NCBI RefSeq assembly: GCF_000186865.1
Contig: NW_008705565.1
Location: 2,412,194-2,476,193, forward strand
DNA from: Aureococcus anophagefferens
Lineage: Eukaryota > Sar > Pelagophyceae > Pelagomonadales > Pelagomonadaceae
DNA: 64,000 nucleotides
Direction of reading: 5' to 3'
A program made the translations under genes and the position numbers. The notes under the pieces are model-generated. The model did no database searches. It saw only the letters and a program-made list of their open reading frames with translations, and was not told the origin of the DNA. Positions 56,435 through 64,000 of this stretch are shown here, piece by piece. The first letter of the stretch is position 1. Every line of letters begins with the position of its first letter.

Positions 56435-57541
56435 ATGGAGGAGCTGTCGCGGCCCCGGCGGTCCCGGCGACTTGCCGCCGCTGTCGTCGCCGTCGCCGGC
56501 GCCCTGGCCCTCGCCGCCGGCGTCGCCCTCTACGGCCCCGGCGCCGCCGCGGCGGCGTTGACGACGACCCTCACCGCCCTCGCGGACCCGCCGCCCTACG
56601 ACGGCGGCAGCAATAGTAACGCGGGCACGCCCAACGACCGGCCGGCGCCCGACGCCGCGTCCAAGACCTTCCAGAACAAGGTCAAGCTCGCCAAGATGCT
56701 CGAGGCGGTGAACGTCGAGGGCCACTGCGAGAAGACGCCCTACGCGTTCTGCGAGTACGCGGGCTGCAAGGTGTTGAAGGCCGGCGGGCTCGCGAGCTGC
56801 TCCTGCGCGGCGGTCATGGAGCAGAGCGTCTACCTGAACCTCAACCGCACGTCGGGCTTCGCGTCGTTCCTGCTGGCGCACAGCGACTACTTCGTCGACG
56901 CGGTCTCCCACTACGCGCGGGGCGAGTGGGGCGACAAGGAGCTCGTCGACCTCGTCTGCGACGCCATGCGCACGCAGGAGTCGGACCACGCTCTCTTCCC
57001 GTCGCTGTCGCCGGACCTCATCTCCTTCCCCCACTGGTCCGCGGACCGGAACCCCTACAAGGGGTTCGCCGACGACAAGGAGGCGACGTGCGAGAGCGGC
57101 GAGCTCGTCGTCGCGTCCTGCATCGGCGCGCCCTGCTTCTTCGACTCGCGCGACTCCGTGGGCAACCTCAACGCGACGTGCTACTGCGCGACGCTGCCCT
57201 TCGCGTCGACGTCGATCACGATCCAGAGCTCCTTGGCGTCGACGAAGCGCTACGCGGACAAGGAGGCGCTCTGCGGCCTCTTCGACTCGGGCAAGTGCGC
57301 GCTGAACGCCGACGACGGCCTCCACGGCTGGTTCGGGTCCGCGGACCTCACGGCCGTCGACAAGCTCAACATGAACCTGCTCGCCGTCGACGTCACGTCG
57401 ATCAGCCCCATGATCGCGCCGGAGGAGAACATGTGCCGCGGCGCCTTCAAGGTCGTCGACTTCGACGGGTCCGTGACCACGTCCCGCGTCGTCAACAGCG
57501 AGCGGCCCTTCGACAAGGTCGACGGCGGCGACAGCTCCTAG
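56435..57541 (+). CDS. Orphan type II membrane protein with Cys-rich lumenal domain
   Basis: Starts MEELSRPRRSRRLAAAVVAV (an in-frame ATG at 56372 is an alternative). A basic stretch then one transmembrane helix predicts N-in topology. The lumenal part has regularly placed Cys: HCEKTPYAFCEYAGCKV, ASCSCAAVMEQSVYLNL, CDAMRTQESDHALF, TCESGELVVASCIGAPCF, TCYCATLP, CGLFDSGKCAL. Possible N-glycosylation at NRTSG and NATCY. No family recognised. The stop is 21 nt from the convergent gene. Confidence 0.7.
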   Translation: MEELSRPRRSRRLAAAVVAVAGALALAAGVALYGPGAAAAALTTTLTALADPPPYDGGSNSNAGTPNDRPAPDAASKTFQNKVKLAKMLEAVNVEGHCEKTPYAFCEYAGCKVLKAGGLASCSCAAVMEQSVYLNLNRTSGFASFLLAHSDYFVDAVSHYARGEWGDKELVDLVCDAMRTQESDHALFPSLSPDLISFPHWSADRNPYKGFADDKEATCESGELVVASCIGAPCFFDSRDSVGNLNATCYCATLPFASTSITIQSSLASTKRYADKEALCGLFDSGKCALNADDGLHGWFGSADLTAVDKLNMNLLAVDVTSISPMIAPEENMCRGAFKVVDFDGSVTTSRVVNSERPFDKVDGGDSS

Positions 57542-57562
57542 GCCGGCGGGCCCAGTATTGCC

Positions 57563-58201
57563 TTATCGCTCGAGAGCGCTAATCGCCGCGCGCAACAGCT
57601 CGGCGCCGGACCCGTGGTGGCCGGCGTCTGCGTGCGCCAAGGCCTTGGCATAGGCTTCCTTCAGAACGAGCGCCTTCGTGTTCCGCGCCTTGGTTTCCAT
57701 AGTCCCGAGAGCCGTCGTGTGATGACCGCAGGGGCACCTTTGCATGTTCACGGTCGCCCGCAGCCCATACCGCGGTCGACCCAATTCACCCGAGAAGCTG
57801 ACGCTGTTGACCCAGGTAGGAAGTCGATTCATTGAAATTGGACAAACATTGCCGGGCTCGTCCGTCGGGGCCTCGCCGGACCCCGGCGCGAAGCGGAGAT
57901 CTTCAGCAGATAATTTCTTAGAGCGACTTTGGGCGCCAGACACTAACGTCACGTCCCATAGATTCATCTTTTGACCCATATTCACCACCCATAATAGATA
58001 CGCTTCGCCCCAAGGGATGCAATGCTCGCGTTTCGTCGCGACGTTCGCAGCGGTTGTCAGCTCGAGGAACGTCGCTGGTAGCTCGCGGATCGTCGAGAGT
58101 CCCGACGCCATGTCCGTGGTGAAGCGGAACATGTTGGGTGCGTCGGCGTCGTCATCGTACTGGTCCGCGTGGCGCGTGCGCCGCAGCGCGAATTCCTGCA
58201 T
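57563..58201 (-). CDS. Orphan protein, lower GC, start uncertain
   Basis: 212 aa from MQEFALRRTRHADQYDDDAD, but the same frame stays open upstream to about 58465 without an in-frame ATG and reads protein-like (LVELIGRRDFGQAIPQKTLL, FGCRCLGWQTPSPW), so the real N-terminus may be longer or lie in another exon. Visible elements: FTTDMASGLSTIRELPATFL, HCIPWGEAYLLWVVNMGQKM, CPCGHHTTALGTMETKAR, and a C-terminal helical KALVLKEAYAKALAHADAG. I recognise no family. Third-position GC is lower than in most neighbours. Confidence 0.5.
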   Translation of the reverse strand: MQEFALRRTRHADQYDDDADAPNMFRFTTDMASGLSTIRELPATFLELTTAANVATKREHCIPWGEAYLLWVVNMGQKMNLWDVTLVSGAQSRSKKLSAEDLRFAPGSGEAPTDEPGNVCPISMNRLPTWVNSVSFSGELGRPRYGLRATVNMQRCPCGHHTTALGTMETKARNTKALVLKEAYAKALAHADAGHHGSGAELLRAAISALER

Positions 58202-58470
58202 GCCCGCGGACGTCTTCGCCAGCGACCACGGCGACGGCGTCTGCCATCCCAGGCAGCGGCAGCCGAACGCCGCGATGCCGAGGAGGGTCTTCTGGGGAAT
58301 TGCCTGTCCGAAATCGCGGCGGCCGATCAGCTCGACCAGGCCGAGCTCGAGTGACCGGCACCCTGCACTGAGACGGCAACATCGCCCTAATTGGGCGCGC
58401 TTACATCCATCGTCGTCGTCGCGGCGGGCTGCCCGGCGGCCGGCGCAGAGGAAGTGTCGGGCGCGGCGGC

Positions 58471-59013
58471 ATGGCCCTAGATGACGCCTTCCATGCGAAA
58501 TGGAAAGAGCAGCGGTGGGTACAGACCGCGCGATCAGGCGATTTCGAGGGATGCATCAGAGACATGGGCGTCAACGCGGCCGTTTCCAAGGTCGTCAACT
58601 TCGCGACGGCGGTGAAACCCGGGAGCGAATATACCCTGAAAGTCGTCGACGGTGCGCCGCTCCCCGTCGGGCGCCTCCCCGCGACACGACGCGCGTCCCT
58701 AGGTCAGTTCATCCGAATCAAACATTACATGATGTCGGACAAAGTGGGCGTTCCGAGGACTCTCGGCGACACGACCCCGGTCGAAGTCGTAGGCGACGAC
58801 GGCCGCAAAGTAATGAGCGTCGCCTATGTGAAGGAGGGCGGCGTCATCGAGACCAAGAACGTCTACGTCGACACACCGGAGTTGATCGGCTTCTCCACAT
58901 ACGAAATCGCCGAGGACGGCAAAACGATGAAGAACACGATCACCTCCCGGAACGGCATCAGCTTCACGATGACGTTCGTCCCCGCGGAAGCGCCGACGGG
59001 CTGGTTCTCCTGA
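58471..59013 (+). CDS. FABP/calycin-like lipid-binding protein
   Basis: 180 aa starting MALDDAFHAKWKEQRWVQTA. The order GDFEGCIRDMGVNAAVSKVV (helix-turn-helix lid), EYTLKVVDG, PVEVVGDDGRKVMSVAYVKE and ISFTMTFVP corresponds to intracellular fatty-acid-binding proteins: two short helices, then beta strands of a ten-strand barrel, with a mid-protein insertion of about 40 residues. The usual terminal Arg-x-Tyr is replaced by TMTFVPAEAPTGW. Likely a cytosolic carrier of fatty acids or another hydrophobic ligand. Divergent from or overlapping the upstream orphan frame. Confidence 0.6.
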   Translation: MALDDAFHAKWKEQRWVQTARSGDFEGCIRDMGVNAAVSKVVNFATAVKPGSEYTLKVVDGAPLPVGRLPATRRASLGQFIRIKHYMMSDKVGVPRTLGDTTPVEVVGDDGRKVMSVAYVKEGGVIETKNVYVDTPELIGFSTYEIAEDGKTMKNTITSRNGISFTMTFVPAEAPTGWFS

Positions 59014-59235
59014 GGGGTGTCCGCGGCAGCTCTTTTCGCGCGGGCGTCCTTCGGGGACATCGCGGGGCGCGTCGAAGCCGTCGAGGGCTCGCCCCGCCGG
59101 CCCCAGCCCGCGCGCGGGGCTCGTCTCGGCGCTTTCAAATTCAAGTTTAACACGCCTCCAGAAGTGTCGGGCGCGGCGACTCGCACGACGTCAATGTATC
59201 GGCAAGTTGGCTGGTTGCCGCGCCCCGAAATCACG

Positions 59236-61507
59236 ATGATGCGCAGGATGCTGTGCCTCGTCGGGCTGGCCTGCGCTCGGCGGCGCGTGGACCGGCGCGA
59301 CGCGCCGCCGCCGCCGGACCGCGCCGCCGCCGCCGACGCCGAGACGCGGCGCGCGCCGCGGGCGCTGAGCGCCGACGACCACCTCGTGACGGACCTGCCC
59401 GGGCTGCCCGAGGGCCGCCTCGCGAGCCGGCACTGGGCGGGCCTGCTCGACGCGGGCCGCGGGAGCGCGCAGCTCTTCTACTGGCTCTTCGAGGCGGCGG
59501 AGGCGCCGGCGTCGAAGCCCCTCGTGCTCTGGCTCAACGGCGGGCCCGGCTGCAGCAGCATGGACGGCCTGTGGTTGGAGCTCGGCCCGCTGCGGCTCGC
59601 GGAGCTCGGCGGCGGGTCCTACGACGTCACCGTGAACCCCCACGGCTGGCACGAGGCGGCGAACGTCCTCTTCGTCGACCAGCCCTTCGGCACGGGCCTG
59701 AGCTCCGGGTGCCGGACGTCGTGGGCGTCGGACTGCTGCCGGGACGACGACGAGATCTCCTCCGCCATGCACGCCTTCCTGCTCAACTTCTTCGACCTCC
59801 ACGCCGACAAGTTCGTGAAACAGGACGGCGCGAGGGTCGACTTCTTCATGGCCGGCGAGTCGCACGCGGGGCACTACGTGCCGCACCTCGCCAAGTACGT
59901 CCCTGCGTGGACACCAAATCTTCAACCCGACTTCAATGTGCGCGTATGCGACAGTTTTGACGCGAGGCTTTCTGCCGTGCTTCGAGAACTCCACGAGAGC
60001 AATCGATTCGTCCAAAAATCAGCCGAATCGACTTCGATTTGACCGAGCTAGAGAATTCTGAAGTTTGGTCAGGACCACCCAAACCAGTGGTTGAATTCCA
60101 CACAGGTACGTCCTCGACCGCAACGGCGAGGCCCAGAACCGCGTCATCTCGCTGGCGGGCCTGGCCATCGGCAACGGCTGGACGGAGCCGCGGTACCAGT
60201 ACGCGGCGACGGAGGTCGCGCACGGCTTGGGCCTCGTCTCCGACGGGGCGGGAAAAGCGCGCGAACTTCCCAAAGGCTCCTCGCTCGGTCGTTTTCCACC
60301 CGTTTCGGCCGATGTTTGGACGAGCGATCATCCCTCGGAGCACGCGTGGATGCTTTCTCCGGAGCGCGCCGGAACGCTCGCATGGAAGCGACGTCGAATC
60401 GCCCTCTTTCCCGCGCAGGTCTCCGAGGGCCAGGCGCGGACGCTCGCGTCCAAGGAGCGCCAGTGCGTCGCGAACCTGGACCGGGGCGTCTACAACTCGC
60501 GCGTGTGCTTCGACCTCCTCGACGACGTCGTCGCCGACAGCGGGTCGAGGAGCCGCGCGCGCGTGTCCATGTACGACGTCGGCCGCTGGGAGCCGCCGGG
60601 CGCGGAGTTCCCGCCGGGCCACAAGGCGCTGGAGCGCTACCTGAACGTGCGCGCCGTGCGCCGGGCCATCCACGTGACCCACAGCGCGGCGTTCCTCGAG
60701 TGCACGGACCCGCCCTACGACGCGCTCTCGAGCCGCGACGGCGTCGGCGTGTCCGCGGAGCTCGCGGCGGTGCTCGACGACCCCCGCCGCACGGTGCGCG
60801 TGCTCTTCTTCAACGGCGTCCGCGACCTCGTCTGCAACCACCTGCGCACGGAGACCGTGCTCGAGAAGCTCGCCTGGGCCGGCGCGACTTCGTACGCGCG
60901 GTCGGGCAAGCAGGTCTGGTACGTCGGGTCGTCCGCGGCGCCCGCGGGCTACGTCAAGAACGCCTACGGCCAGCTCACGTACCTCGCCGTGCTCGACAGC
61001 GGCCACATGGTGCCCATGGACGCGCCGGCGCGCGCGTTGGACATGATCGACCGCTTCGTGCGCGGCGCGTCGCTCGGCGACGCGTCGCAGTCCATCTCGA
61101 CGACCGCGGGCGGCGCGGACCCGGGCTGCGCGCCGGCGCCGCGCCCGACGCCGCGGCCGTCGGGGCGGCCGACGCCCGGGCCGACGCCGCGCCCGACGGC
61201 CGCGCCCGCGGTCTCCGCGGCCGCGGCGCGCCCGGAGCCCGGCGCGCGGTCCTGCACGGCGGACTGCCTCCGCGACGCGCGCGTCCAGGCCGTCCTCGCC
61301 CTCCCGCCCGTGCTCTGCCTCGCCCTCGCCGCCGTCCTCGCGGTCTGCGTCCGCTGCTTCCGGTCGCGCGCGCCGCCCCCGCCCACCGCGCACGCGCCGC
61401 TCGCCCAGGACTCCGACGACGAGGACGCCCGCGGGGCGCGGCCCGCCGACGACGGCCTCGACGCGCAGGACGGGCTCAAGCCCCACCCGGGGGCCGAGGT
61501 GCTGTAA
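59236..61507 (+). CDS. Serine carboxypeptidase (S10, KEX1-like) with two introners
   Basis: Exons 59236-59894, 60106-60235, 60419-61507; phases agree and the product is 625 aa. Start MMRRMLCLVGLACARRRVDR is a likely signal. Catalytic triad: Ser in FFMAGESHAGHYVPHLA, Asp in FFNGVRDLVCNHL, His in LDSGHMVPMDAP; the oxyanion region is LWLNGGPGCSSMDGLWLELG. A Pro-rich linker (APRPTPRPSGRPTP) precedes a C-terminal transmembrane helix (VLALPPVLCLALAAVLAVCV) and short acidic tail, the arrangement of Golgi KEX1-type carboxypeptidases. Splicing introner B3 gives LAKYVLDRNGEAQ and A4 gives HGLGLVSEGQART. A second in-frame ATG lies 3 nt downstream. Confidence 0.93.
59903..60105 (+). mobile_element. Introner element B3 (first intron of the carboxypeptidase)
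   Basis: 203 bp between exact copies of GTACGTCC (59895-59902 and 60106-60113). Intron 59895-60105, GT-AG. Ends CTGCGTGGACACC and GAATTCCACACAG. Confidence 0.93.
60244..60418 (+). mobile_element. Introner element A4 (second intron of the carboxypeptidase)
   Basis: 175 bp between exact copies of GTCTCCGA (60236-60243 and 60419-60426). Intron 60236-60418, GT-AG. Ends CGGGGCGGGAAAAG and CTTTCCCGCGCAG. Somewhat shorter and more diverged than A1-A3. Confidence 0.92.
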
Positions 61508-61630
61508 GGGAGGGGATCGAGTCGCGATCGTGATCGTGTCGCGGCGCCGGGGCGGGCGACCCCCGGCGCGATCTTGCCGCGGGCGTGCGGCTCGCGAAGC
61601 TCGGGATCGGCAAGACCTTCGACTGTAACC

Positions 61631-62707
61631 ATGGCTCGTACTGCTGTCCTCGCTCTCGCTCTCGGCTCGGCTTCGGTACGGATCGGCGTCCGGATGCCGC
61701 CGGGGCGTGCGGGGCGCGCGCGCGGCGGAAAACGAGCCCCGGGGCGCCCGGCGGGCCGTCCGACGCGCCGGGCGTCGCCGACGGCGCGAGAGGCTGCCGG
61801 CGAGCGACGCGCGCGCCGCGACCCCCCCGCGCGCGACCCCGACGCGCCCCTCTCCTAGGCCTACGTCGCGCCGGCGGTGTCCAAGCCCGCCACGGCCCTC
61901 AACGGCAAGCAGGAGATGGTCGAGCTGGCCGAGGCGAACCCCGACTTCCTCGGGTCGACGATCGGCTTCTGGGACCCCTTCAACCTCATCGCCGAGGGCG
62001 ACTTCTGGGGCCTGGGCAACGAGGCGACGATCGGCTACCTGCGCCACGCCGAGATCAAGCACGGCCGCGTCGCCATGGCGGGCTTCCTCGGCTTCTGCCT
62101 CCAGTCGCTCCCCATCGTCGCGGGCGACCACATCCTCAAGCCCTACAGCGGCTACGTGTCCAACGTGTCGCCCCAGGAGCAGTGGGAGAACGTGCCCGCC
62201 ATCGGCAAGCTCCAGATCCTCGTCCTCGTCGGCATGCTCGAGTCGTACGGCGAGGGCGCGGGCTCGCCCGAGGGCTACGTCCACTACTGCTCCGGCGGCC
62301 TCCCGGGCTACTTCCCGCCCATCTCCGGCAAGGCGGGCTTCGGCCAGGTCGGCTTCAACCTCTACGACCCCTTCAACTGGTTCCCGGAGACGTCGCCCGA
62401 GCAGAAGGCGCGCGGCCGCCAGGTCGAGATCAACAACGGCCGCCTCGCGATGCTCGGCATGTTCTCCCTCCTCTCCGAGTCCGCCGCGCCCGGCGCCGTG
62501 CCCCCGCTCACGCTCCTCAACTACATCGTCGAGGCCAGCGGCATCACGGGCCTCTCCGTCGACCTCCCGCTCTCGCAGCTGCCCCTGTCGCCGCTCGACG
62601 ACTACACGCTGAAGTTCATCTCCTCCTTCCCCTCCGCGGGCACGGGCGGCCTCGGCGCCGCCTGGTCCCAGTTCGACATCTTCTCCAGCCTCCCCTACTG
62701 GAACTAG
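61631..62707 (+). CDS. Fucoxanthin-chlorophyll a/c light-harvesting protein
   Basis: Exons 61631-61675 and 61859-62707, 297 aa, with a 183-nt GT-AG intron. The start (AACC-ATG) gives MARTAVLALALGSAS-AYVAP: a signal peptide whose cleavage border is an ASAFAP-type motif with Tyr for Phe, interrupted by the intron. This is the bipartite address of complex red plastids. Helix 1 has RHAEIKHGRVAMAGFLGF and helix 3 has RQVEINNGRLAMLGMFSLLS, the paired Glu/Arg chlorophyll ligands; the middle helix is ILVLVGMLESYG. Longer than the ~200-aa standard FCP through extra loops. It harvests light for the photosystems in the thylakoid. Confidence 0.95.
61676..61858 (+). other. Intron of the light-harvesting gene
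   Basis: GT (GTACGG) to AG (TCTCCTAG). It is GC-rich, shows no 8-bp flanking duplication and no similarity to the introner bodies, so it looks like an ordinary intron placed exactly at the plastid targeting-motif border. Confidence 0.85.
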
Positions 62708-63126
62708 GCGCCGCGGCCGACGACCCCGCGACGCCGCGCGAGGAGGAGCGGCGCGAGGAGCGCTTGCCCGCCGCCGGGGGGCGCCCCCGGCGGCTCTAAC
62801 GACTCGCACCACCCGCCTATCTCGAAGGGGCGCGCGGCGCGGCGCGCGGTCGAGCGCGTGCGGGGGCGAGCGCGCGCGCGAGGACATCTCAAAGGCCTTC
62901 TCAAGTGACCGTCATGGCATCTCCGCGGAGGCGTCGGAGGTGGTGCCAACTCCACTTGGCACTCCAGCCCGCGCCGCGGCGTCGACGGCTTCGCGCGCTC
63001 CGACGCGCCGCACACGTCGCAGCGACGCGCACGCGCCGTCGCGCACGCAATCGACAGCTTCGCGCGCCGCGACCGCGCGCGTCGGCAGCGGCAGCGACTC
63101 GCATTCCAAAATCACATCGCACAACC
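62708..63126. other. Spacer between light-harvesting gene and SENP8-like gene
   Basis: No gene recognised. A plus-strand frame in phase with the protease is open from 62905 but is Arg-rich and probably leader. Contains the light-harvesting 3' UTR and, near 63060-63120, a lower-GC stretch ending in the CACAACC start context. Confidence 0.4.
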
Positions 63127-63747
63127 ATGCTCAACTACCGCGACGCCGTGCTCGAGCGCGCCGACGCCGCGCTCTACGACGCGCCGAACTGGCTCAACGA
63201 CCGCTGCATCCACTTCGGCTTCAAGCTCCTCGAGGACGACCTCGGCGATGCCGCGGCGTCGGTCGCGCTGCTGGATCCCGCGGTCTACAGCTTCATGATG
63301 CTCCAGTGCGACGACGACGACGAGTTCGCGGACCTCGGCCGCGGCCTGGCCGCGCGCGGCGGCGGCCCGCCGGCGGTCGTCGCGACGGCCGTGAGCGACG
63401 CGGACGCGCTCGTCGTCGGCGGGTCGAGCCACTGGAGCCTCCTCGTCTACTGGGTCGCGGAGGACCGCTCCGCCCACTACGACTCCCTGGGCCACCCGAA
63501 GAACGCGCGCGCCGCCGAGGCCGCCGCGGCGAAGCTCGCCCGGTGCTTCGGCCGGCGGGCCGCGGCGCCGGACCACGCGCGGACGCCCCGGCAGACGAAC
63601 GGCCACGACTGCGGCGCCTTCGCGCTCGCCGTCGCCGGCGCCGTGCTCCGCGGCGACGCGCAGCTCGAGGCCGTGACGGCGGACGCCGTCGCGGACCTGC
63701 GCCGCGACCTCCGCGCGCGCGCGGCCGCCATGCTAGACGCCGCGTAA
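63127..63747 (+). CDS. SENP8: SENP8/NEDP1-like C48 cysteine protease
   Basis: 206 aa starting MLNYRDAVLERADAALYDAP. The compact Ulp1 fold is recognisable: PNWLNDRCIHFGFKLLE substrate strand, the catalytic His in SSHWSLLVYW, Asp in HYDSLGH, and Gln plus Cys in QTNGHDCGAFALAVA. The short length with no N-terminal extension and the WLND opening fit the NEDD8-specific deneddylase SENP8 better than SUMO proteases. It would remove NEDD8 from cullins and process its precursor. Start context CACAACC-ATG. The stop is 3 nt from the next convergent gene. Confidence 0.88.
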   Translation: MLNYRDAVLERADAALYDAPNWLNDRCIHFGFKLLEDDLGDAAASVALLDPAVYSFMMLQCDDDDEFADLGRGLAARGGGPPAVVATAVSDADALVVGGSSHWSLLVYWVAEDRSAHYDSLGHPKNARAAEAAAAKLARCFGRRAAAPDHARTPRQTNGHDCGAFALAVAGAVLRGDAQLEAVTADAVADLRRDLRARAAAMLDAA

Positions 63748-63750
63748 CTT

Positions 63751-64000
63751 TTACGCCCCGGCCGTCCGCGGCGCGAGCCAGTTCGCCTCGAGGTCCCGGG
63801 CGCCGAAGGCGAAGGGCGAGAACGGCCCGCCGCGGTCGGCGTCGAAGCACGCGGCGCAGGGGCCCTCGACCCACGGCGCGTCCCGCGCCTCCGCGGCGTC
63901 GCGGAAGCGGCCGAGCTGCACGTCGACCATGGCGACCCGGACGTGCGCGGCGACGAGGTACGCGCCGAAATACTTTTCGATGTTCCAGGCGCCGAAGCGT
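63751..64000 (-). CDS. Unidentified gene, 3' end only
   Basis: Minus-strand frame open from the window edge, ending TAA at 63751. Reads RFGAWNIEKYFGAYLVAAHV, then ARDAPWVEGPCAACFDADRG and GPFSPFAFGARDLEANWLAP. Composition and position (convergent with SENP8 at 3 nt) indicate a real C-terminus. No family recognised; too short to judge. Confidence 0.6.
   Translation of the reverse strand, partial: RFGAWNIEKYFGAYLVAAHVRVAMVDVQLGRFRDAAEARDAPWVEGPCAACFDADRGGPFSPFAFGARDLEANWLAPRTAGA

Noticed and set aside
58152..58382. Small minus-strand protein starting MLPSQCRVPVTRARP
   Set aside because: Pro/Arg-rich shadow of an adjacent, more protein-like frame in the same region.
61676..61858. Light-harvesting intron as another introner
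   Set aside because: Length is similar (183 nt) but neither end nor body matches the two introner groups and no 8-bp duplication flanks it.
1..64000. CRISPR arrays, bacterial operons, rRNA or tRNA genes
   Set aside because: No regularly spaced repeats with unique spacers, no rRNA-like stretch and no cloverleaf that I could see in the spacers; gene content is eukaryotic.

Overview
The window looks like nuclear DNA of a plastid-bearing stramenopile alga, most probably the pelagophyte Aureococcus anophagefferens or a close relative. The reasons are very high GC, short introns, a fucoxanthin-chlorophyll a/c light-harvesting protein with an intron inside its ASAFAP-like targeting motif, typical eukaryotic genes (alpha-tubulin, VPS33, TPP2, SENP8, two PIP kinases, a bromodomain/PWWP protein), and above all seven copies of a roughly 175-203 bp repeat sitting as introns between exact or near-exact 8-bp target duplications. 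That is the signature of the introner elements known from Aureococcus. The species call is an inference; no rRNA or other barcode is present. Two 50-N assembly gaps (21818-21867, 46071-46120) interrupt genes.

Layout. 0-12 kb: 5'-truncated 2OG-Fe(II)-like/WW protein, DUF1823-like plastid protein, split aldo/keto reductase-like gene (introner A1), alpha-tubulin, ankyrin/MYND gene of lower GC, an orphan secreted protein, a sulfatase with one apparent frameshift, and a GT8 glycosyltransferase. 12-18 kb: tripeptidyl-peptidase II with short introns; its 3' end is duplicated on both sides of a ~1.6-kb lower-GC insert carrying a 5'-truncated exostosin-like gene. 18-27 kb: SUMO-like/RRM/MATH/ankyrin gene (introner B1), VPS33, a repeat-bearing nuclear-type protein, a membrane SDR. 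27-34 kb: second lower-GC exostosin gene, then a very large TULIP-like/PqiA membrane protein (introner A2). 34-48 kb: bromodomain-PWWP protein with several short introns, orphan, FAD amine oxidase, large EF-hand phospho-repeat protein (introner A3), nitrilase-like amidase, TauD-like oxygenase, sperm-tail PG-rich-repeat protein (introner B2). 48-58 kb: two PIP kinases around a small plastid-like protein, a CobW C-terminal-domain protein, a DMT/SLC35-type transporter and a GT14 protein; then a sulfotransferase and two orphans. 58-64 kb: FABP-like protein, serine carboxypeptidase with two introners (B3, A4), light-harvesting protein, SENP8-like protease, and the 3' end of one more gene.

Themes. 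Most genes are in divergent or convergent pairs. Convergent stop codons are nearly abutting (spacers of 1-70 nt, one 4-nt overlap), so 3' UTRs must run into the opposite gene. Several genes fit extracellular sulfated-glycan metabolism (sulfatase, sulfotransferase, GT8, GT14, two exostosins). The most unusual structure is a cassette-like pattern in which both exostosin genes are bracketed, in the same relative orientation, by copies of a small GC-rich repeat that also encodes the C-terminus of the PqiA protein. Four genes show apparent one-base frame slips, mostly in GC-rich runs, which may be assembly errors.
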